This document shows positions 6,967 through 9,834 of a stretch of 9,834 nucleotides of DNA, one piece after another. The stretch is from JBAYVY01 sp041674345 (GTDB lineage: Bacteria > Planctomycetota > Phycisphaerae > Phycisphaerales > Zrk34): assembly GCA_041674345.1 (NCBI GenBank), contig JBAYVY010000115.1, positions 1 to 9,834 of the forward strand, in the 5' to 3' direction. The position numbers were made by a program, and so were the translations under genes. Within the stretch, counting starts at the first letter, position 1. Each line of letters begins with the position of its first letter. The notes beneath the pieces were generated by a model, which saw nothing but the letters and a program-made list of their open reading frames with translations, was not told the origin of the DNA and did not search any database.

Positions 6967-7839
6967 TCACGGATGATGCCGCCCCCGGAAGCCGCCCATC
7001 ATCAATCCGCCCAGCGCCATCAGGCCGAGCGTCGCCGGTTCGGGAACGAGATACGTGGTGGTCAACCCGGACTCGACGCCCTGGAGCGTCGTGGTATCCA
7101 GGGCCGTGTCATAGATGTACAGAGCCGCCAGCGATCCATAGAACTGCTGACCGTTGCCGCCGTCAGCCGATCCGATGAGGTTAATACCGGTGAAGGCGGG
7201 GAGACTGCCGATGGTTTGCGATTTGACTTGCGTTCCATCCACTCGAAATACGATTTTATCGTTATTATTCACGGTCATGGAGATGACGTGGTAAGACAGG
7301 GGGTCCACCACGGAGGCCTGGGTGGTGATATCGGCCTGATTGACCCTGGTTAAAGTCAGGCCTTCGTCAAGATGCCCATCGGAGTTGTTGGCCAAGCCGT
7401 TGATACGCAAGGCGACACCCCCGGGAACGTCGGACTTGCCGGTTACGGCTTTATTCGTGCCGTGGCTCGGATCCGACTTGACGACCATGACGATGGTCAA
7501 CGTCGGCGAAGTGGTGAACGCGGCACTGTTCAGGATGGTCTGCAATCGCAATGACGACGTGCCGGATGTGGGATTGAACGTCAGGGCGGCGGCACCCGAC
7601 GGCGTAGCACCGGCTTGGATCGCGGGAACCACGACCGGGGGATTCACGACATTCGCCGGTGTCTTGGCGTGATTGTTGTTGCCGGAAGTGTCCGTCCAGG
7701 TGCCCACGCCGGCGGTGATGCTGTAGTTCGCTGCGTCCAGTTTCAAGACCAGCGCGGCATCGGCCCGCATACCGGACACCGTCGTCACGGTTCCCAACGC
7801 CAACGCGGCGATCATCAAACACTTCATACTCTTCATCAT
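6967..7839 (-). CDS. Exported LamG-like protein with PEP-CTERM sorting signal
   Basis: A 290-residue surface or secreted protein. The start at 7839 is chosen because AGGAG stands 7 nt upstream and the sequence opens with a signal peptide (MMKSMKCLMIAALALG, cleavage likely in RADA|AL, about residue 28). The frame extends upstream to 7950 but that part looks non-coding. The mature body resembles a concanavalin A/LamG-like jelly roll: LKLDAANYSITAGVGTWTDTSGNNNHA at the start, VVKSD in the middle, and FYGSLAALYIYD near the end, where LamG domains typically close. Residues 265-290 are a textbook PEP-CTERM tail: VPEP, a hydrophobic segment (LGLMALGGLMMGG) and a basic end (FRGRHH). In known systems this tail is handled by an exosortase linked to extracellular polysaccharide export. 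The role is likely glycan or surface binding (inferred from fold). It lies 107 nt downstream of the LacI gene and is followed by a probable terminator. Confidence 0.88.
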   Translation of the reverse strand: MMKSMKCLMIAALALGTVTTVSGMRADAALVLKLDAANYSITAGVGTWTDTSGNNNHAKTPANVVNPPVVVPAIQAGATPSGAAALTFNPTSGTSSLRLQTILNSAAFTTSPTLTIVMVVKSDPSHGTNKAVTGKSDVPGGVALRINGLANNSDGHLDEGLTLTRVNQADITTQASVVDPLSYHVISMTVNNNDKIVFRVDGTQVKSQTIGSLPAFTGINLIGSADGGNGQQFYGSLAALYIYDTALDTTTLQGVESGLTTTYLVPEPATLGLMALGGLMMGGFRGRHHP

Positions 7840-7846
7840 GGCAATT

Positions 7847-7851
7847 CTCCT
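7847..7851 (-). promoter_or_regulatory. Ribosome binding site that fixes the PEP-CTERM protein start
   Basis: Minus-strand AGGAG with a 7-nt spacer to the first of two consecutive ATG codons (7839 and 7836), directly before the signal peptide. It rules out the longer frame start at 7950. Confidence 0.75.
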
Positions 7852-7875
7852 GTTAAAAAAGGGGGATCGGACAGG

Positions 7876-7897
7876 GTTGTTCGCAAATGTTGTTCGC
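7876..7897. repeat. 9-bp direct repeat with 13-bp spacing in the 5' leader of the PEP-CTERM gene
   Basis: GTTGTTCGC occurs at 7876-7884 and again at 7889-7897, separated by AAAT. It lies about 40-60 nt before the PEP-CTERM start, in the gap after the LacI gene. It could be a tandem protein-binding site or chance; the sequence alone cannot decide. Confidence 0.4.
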
Positions 7898-7946
7898 GGT
7901 CGGTTCATGGTTCTTCTTTCTTCCTCTATCGAGGAGCGTTTGAATG

Positions 7947-9152
7947 TCAACCCGGCGGGAGTTCCGCCAGGGGACGCAGGGAGGCGCCCTCGTTCCAGGT
8001 GGGGGCGATTTTGATGGAGTCAATGCAAAGTCCGGGGTTGTGCAGGAGCTGGAGCATCATTTCGGCGACCTGCCCGCCCAATTGGTAGCGGTCGTAAACG
8101 GCACCGGCGATGTCGGGCCACATCTCGCGCAAGTCATATGTGAAATCGCAACAGGCCAGGCCGTAGTGTCGCGGAGGCGCGAACCCCATTTCATAGGCCA
8201 GCGCGGCAAACCGACCGGCCTCATATTTGGAAGTGGCGACGATGCCCGTTTCGCATGCGCACGCGGCTCTGATTTGTTCCCGTGCCGGGGCGTGGGTTTC
8301 CGGAGTTTTGCGTTTATGGACCGTGATATATTCCAGGGGGATTCCCATTTTGTCCGCAACCGATTTAACCCCCTCCAATCGCGCACTTTCGCTGTAATGG
8401 CGGCCCCTGACCAAGGTGTCATCATAATATGGAGGAGTCGGCGTCGGCGTATCAATATCAAACACCATGCTGAAACGGGGTGGGTGGCTGGGATCGGCCC
8501 CGGTTACCGTTGTTGCATCGGGGGATCGCCTCTCTTTCGCATTCTCCTGGGGGTTGCGTAGCGTTTCCCTCGCCGATTCCGGGACATACCCGTACCACCC
8601 CAGGCGTTTGTAGCCGCGGGCGACGATTTGTTGCGCGATCATCTGTCCGACCGCGAACTCGTCGCGCTGGATACAGTTCTGGGTCAAAAAGAGGTTGGTA
8701 TCCACGTAGAGACAATGGGGCGTCAGTTCATCCACGTGTTTGAGGATGGACTCCGGGAGATGACCCGTCACAATCACGCCATCCAGATGATTTTCAACGA
8801 AGACGCGGGAATCATGACGCAGCGAGGCCTCGACATCTCCGATGCGAGCCATCACCACGACATACCCATCGACGGCCAGTCGGCTGTTGATCCCCAGAAT
8901 CATTTCAAAAACGGACAGGTTGTCCATGGGCCTGTCCGGCGAGTTACGCAAAATAATGCCGATCTGCCGAGTCTGGTTGCTGCGCATGGATCGAGCGGCG
9001 GCACTGGGGCGGAACTTCATATCCGTGGCGACCTGCCGAATCAACCGGGCTTTTTCCTCCCGAATACGCATGCCGGGGTGGTTGTTGAGCACCCGCGACA
9101 CGGTACTGGCCGCCACTCCGACACGATCAGCGATTTCCTGTAGGGTGCCCAT
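7947..9152 (-). CDS. LacI-family transcriptional regulator
   Basis: A 401-residue LacI/GalR-type regulator. Residues 3-25 (LQEIADRVGVAASTVSRVLNNH) form the DNA-binding helix-turn-helix typical of the family. Residues 49-56 (PSAAARSM) form the hinge helix, with Met56 at the position where LacI and PurR carry the Leu that inserts at the central CG of the operator. From QIGII (about 63) onward is the periplasmic-binding-protein-like effector domain (DGVIVTG at about 124-130; GIVATSKYEAGRFAALAYEMG later). About residues 205-255 are low in hydrophobic residues and rich in charge and Pro, a likely insertion relative to short LacI members (340 residues are usual). The ATG at 9152 fits the family start exactly although only a weak GAG precedes it. 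It is the first gene of the minus-strand block and probably responds to a sugar released by the GH2/SGNH enzymes (inference). A promoter and an operator-like palindrome lie just upstream. Confidence 0.93.
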   Translation of the reverse strand: MGTLQEIADRVGVAASTVSRVLNNHPGMRIREEKARLIRQVATDMKFRPSAAARSMRSNQTRQIGIILRNSPDRPMDNLSVFEMILGINSRLAVDGYVVVMARIGDVEASLRHDSRVFVENHLDGVIVTGHLPESILKHVDELTPHCLYVDTNLFLTQNCIQRDEFAVGQMIAQQIVARGYKRLGWYGYVPESARETLRNPQENAKERRSPDATTVTGADPSHPPRFSMVFDIDTPTPTPPYYDDTLVRGRHYSESARLEGVKSVADKMGIPLEYITVHKRKTPETHAPAREQIRAACACETGIVATSKYEAGRFAALAYEMGFAPPRHYGLACCDFTYDLREMWPDIAGAVYDRYQLGGQVAEMMLQLLHNPGLCIDSIKIAPTWNEGASLRPLAELPPG

Positions 9153-9172
9153 AATATACTCGGCGGCGCGCG

Positions 9173-9192
9173 TTGAGAAAACGTTTTTTCAA
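9173..9192. promoter_or_regulatory. LacI-type operator, probable autoregulatory site
   Basis: TTGAGAAAACGTTTTTTCAA is a palindrome with 9 of 10 base pairs matching and a central CG, the usual architecture of LacI/GalR operators. It lies 21 nt before the LacI-family start codon and directly downstream of the predicted -10, roughly +5 to +24, where a bound repressor would block transcription of its own gene. Confidence 0.7.
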
Positions 9193-9202
9193 GGCAACAT
9201 TG

Positions 9203-9230
9203 AATATATCTCGCCTTGTGAAAAAGTCAA
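9203..9230 (-). promoter_or_regulatory. Sigma70-like promoter of the LacI-family gene
   Basis: On the minus strand TTGACT (9225-9230) and TATATT (9203-9208) are separated by 16 nt, matching the -35 and -10 consensus at 5 of 6 positions each. The AT-rich context stands out from the GC-rich surroundings. It is oriented toward the regulator gene with the operator-like palindrome immediately downstream. Confidence 0.65.
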
Positions 9231-9278
9231 TAGTGAATGCCGAAATTTTACAAAACAGCGGCGAAGGAGACCCGACAT

Positions 9279-9733
9279 ATGTATCATTCTCGCCATTGAT
9301 CCGGGCAAATTCAAGAGCGTGGCTTGCATTTATCAAACGACCGACGGCTCGCATGAGTTCCGCGCGATCCGCACCACGCCGGCGGAAGTTCACGATCTGA
9401 TCGTACAGACGCTGAGCGATGAGGAAGTAAACTTCCGGGGGCGGGGGCGGGGGCGTGTGGTGATCGAGGTCGGATCGGCGGCCGGTTGGGTGAAGGACTT
9501 GTGTGAAGCGTTGGGTGTGGAAATTCAAATCGCCAACCCCAATCACGAGGCGTGGCGGTGGAAGAATATCAAGCGGAAGAGCGACAAGGATGACGGGTTG
9601 AAGATGGCGAAGTTGTCGGCGATGGATCAGTTGCCCACGGTGACACTGCCCAAGAGCGAAGTGCGACAGTGGCGGAATCTGATCGCGTATCGGCACACGC
9701 TGGTGGGTCGTCGCACGGCGATCAAGAACAACA
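9279..9733 (+). pseudogene. IS110-family transposase remnant, frameshifted at the start and truncated at the 3' end
   Basis: From about 9283 the frame encodes the IS110/IS111A N-terminal DEDD (RuvC-like) domain: ILAIDPGKFKSVACIY with the first catalytic Asp, VVIEVGSAAGWV with the Glu, KSDKDDGLKMAKL with the late Asp residues, and the family-typical RNLIAYRHTLVGRRTAIKN. The only well-placed start, ATG at 9279 with GAAGGAGA at 9263-9270, is in a different frame and stops after six codons at 9297-9299. Removing one T after that ATG would give MIILAIDPGKF, so a one-base insertion is likely; a non-ATG start (ATA 9277, ATT 9286) is the alternative. After TAIKNN, at about 9730-9735, the similarity ends abruptly and the second half, including the C-terminal Ser domain, is missing. 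The original element would have been a serine/DEDD recombinase-type IS without terminal inverted repeats. It is most likely dead. Confidence 0.8.
9437..9454. repeat. Three tandem copies of the hexamer GGGGGC
   Basis: Three identical units within the IS110 remnant encode RGRGRGR between the DEDD-domain Asp and Glu motifs. The G runs might fold as a quadruplex on the plus strand. The preceding 9423-9436 is a small perfect inverted repeat (GGAAGT-AA-ACTTCC). Confidence 0.8.
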
Positions 9734-9833
9734 CCCCCGCCGCCAACGCCATCGGCTCGACGCTCTTACGCCCCACGTCGCTCATCAACCCGCAAACGTA
9801 TTGCTCCAGATGCTCGAACGTCGGCTGACGCGC
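9732..9833 (-). pseudogene. N-terminal fragment of an IS701-like transposase, continuing off the right edge
   Basis: Reading the minus strand from 9833 gives 34 codons: RQPTFEHLEQYVCGLMSDV followed by GRKSVEPMALAAGV. This resembles the N-terminal segment of IS701-family DDE transposases, where a ...YLRGLLS..ERKS.EP.A...G pattern is typical. The start codon would lie right of the window. On the left the similarity stops at about 9732, where the frame runs into IS110 sequence on the opposite strand, so the catalytic DDE core is missing. The family call rests on pattern memory of one short segment; that it is a second, different transposase fused to the IS110 remnant is the stronger point, since the plus-strand IS110 frame loses its family similarity exactly here. 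Confidence 0.55.
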
Positions 9834-9834
9834 A

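Noticed and set aside
7920..7950. Perfect TTGACA (-35 consensus, minus strand, 7945-7950) at the LacI stop as a promoter for the PEP-CTERM gene
   Set aside because: No acceptable -10 lies 15-19 nt downstream; the best is TAGAGG with 3 of 6 matches. A promoter here is possible but not supported.
7944..9143. Plus-strand open frames of 205 and 171 codons antisense to the regulator
   Set aside because: They are mirror frames of a confident LacI-family gene with no ribosome site or motif.

Overview
The window looks like high-GC chromosomal DNA from a planctomycete or a close relative in the PVC group. The evidence is the gene mix: a pseudopilin with a divergent planctomycete-type C-terminal H-X9-D motif, a VPEP/PEP-CTERM surface protein, a large secreted glycoside hydrolase, a SGNH esterase of the 'GxDLY' type, and an ISAzo13-type ('Rhodopirellula') transposase. 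This is inferred from protein families; no rRNA or other phylogenetic marker is present.

Layout. (1) Positions 2-625, plus strand: the C-terminal part of an ISAzo13-family transposase, cut by the left window edge. (2) Positions 742-9152: five genes, all on the minus strand, read right to left: a LacI-family regulator (9152-7947), a LamG-like PEP-CTERM protein (7839-6967), a pseudopilin (about 6794-6015), a 1349-residue GH2 hydrolase (5954-1905) and a two-domain SGNH hydrolase/esterase (1902-742). The regulator has a clear sigma70-like promoter (9203-9230) followed by a near-perfect 20-bp LacI-type operator with central CG (9173-9192), so it probably represses itself. Between the PEP-CTERM gene and the pseudopilin lie a probable terminator (6914-6947), an interlocked pair of inverted repeats (6843-6905), short 'gtcattc' direct repeats and a perfect 28-bp palindrome (6763-6790). 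(3) Positions 9279-9834: a degraded mobile-element junction, with a frameshifted and truncated IS110-family transposase on the plus strand fused at about 9732 to the N-terminal part of an IS701-like transposase read on the minus strand.

How the genes may work together (inference): the minus-strand block resembles a small glycan-use locus. A sugar-responsive LacI regulator would control an exported LamG-type protein, a pseudopilin, a secreted GH2 enzyme that cleaves glycosidic bonds, and a SGNH esterase that could remove ester groups such as acetyl from the same glycan. The GH2 stop and the SGNH start are 2 nt apart. Mobile-element remnants on both sides suggest an accessory or rearranged region. 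I found no defence system, CRISPR array, tRNA or rRNA. The most unusual points are the repeat cluster before the pseudopilin, the long non-catalytic C-terminal half of the GH2 protein, and the double transposase truncation at the right edge.
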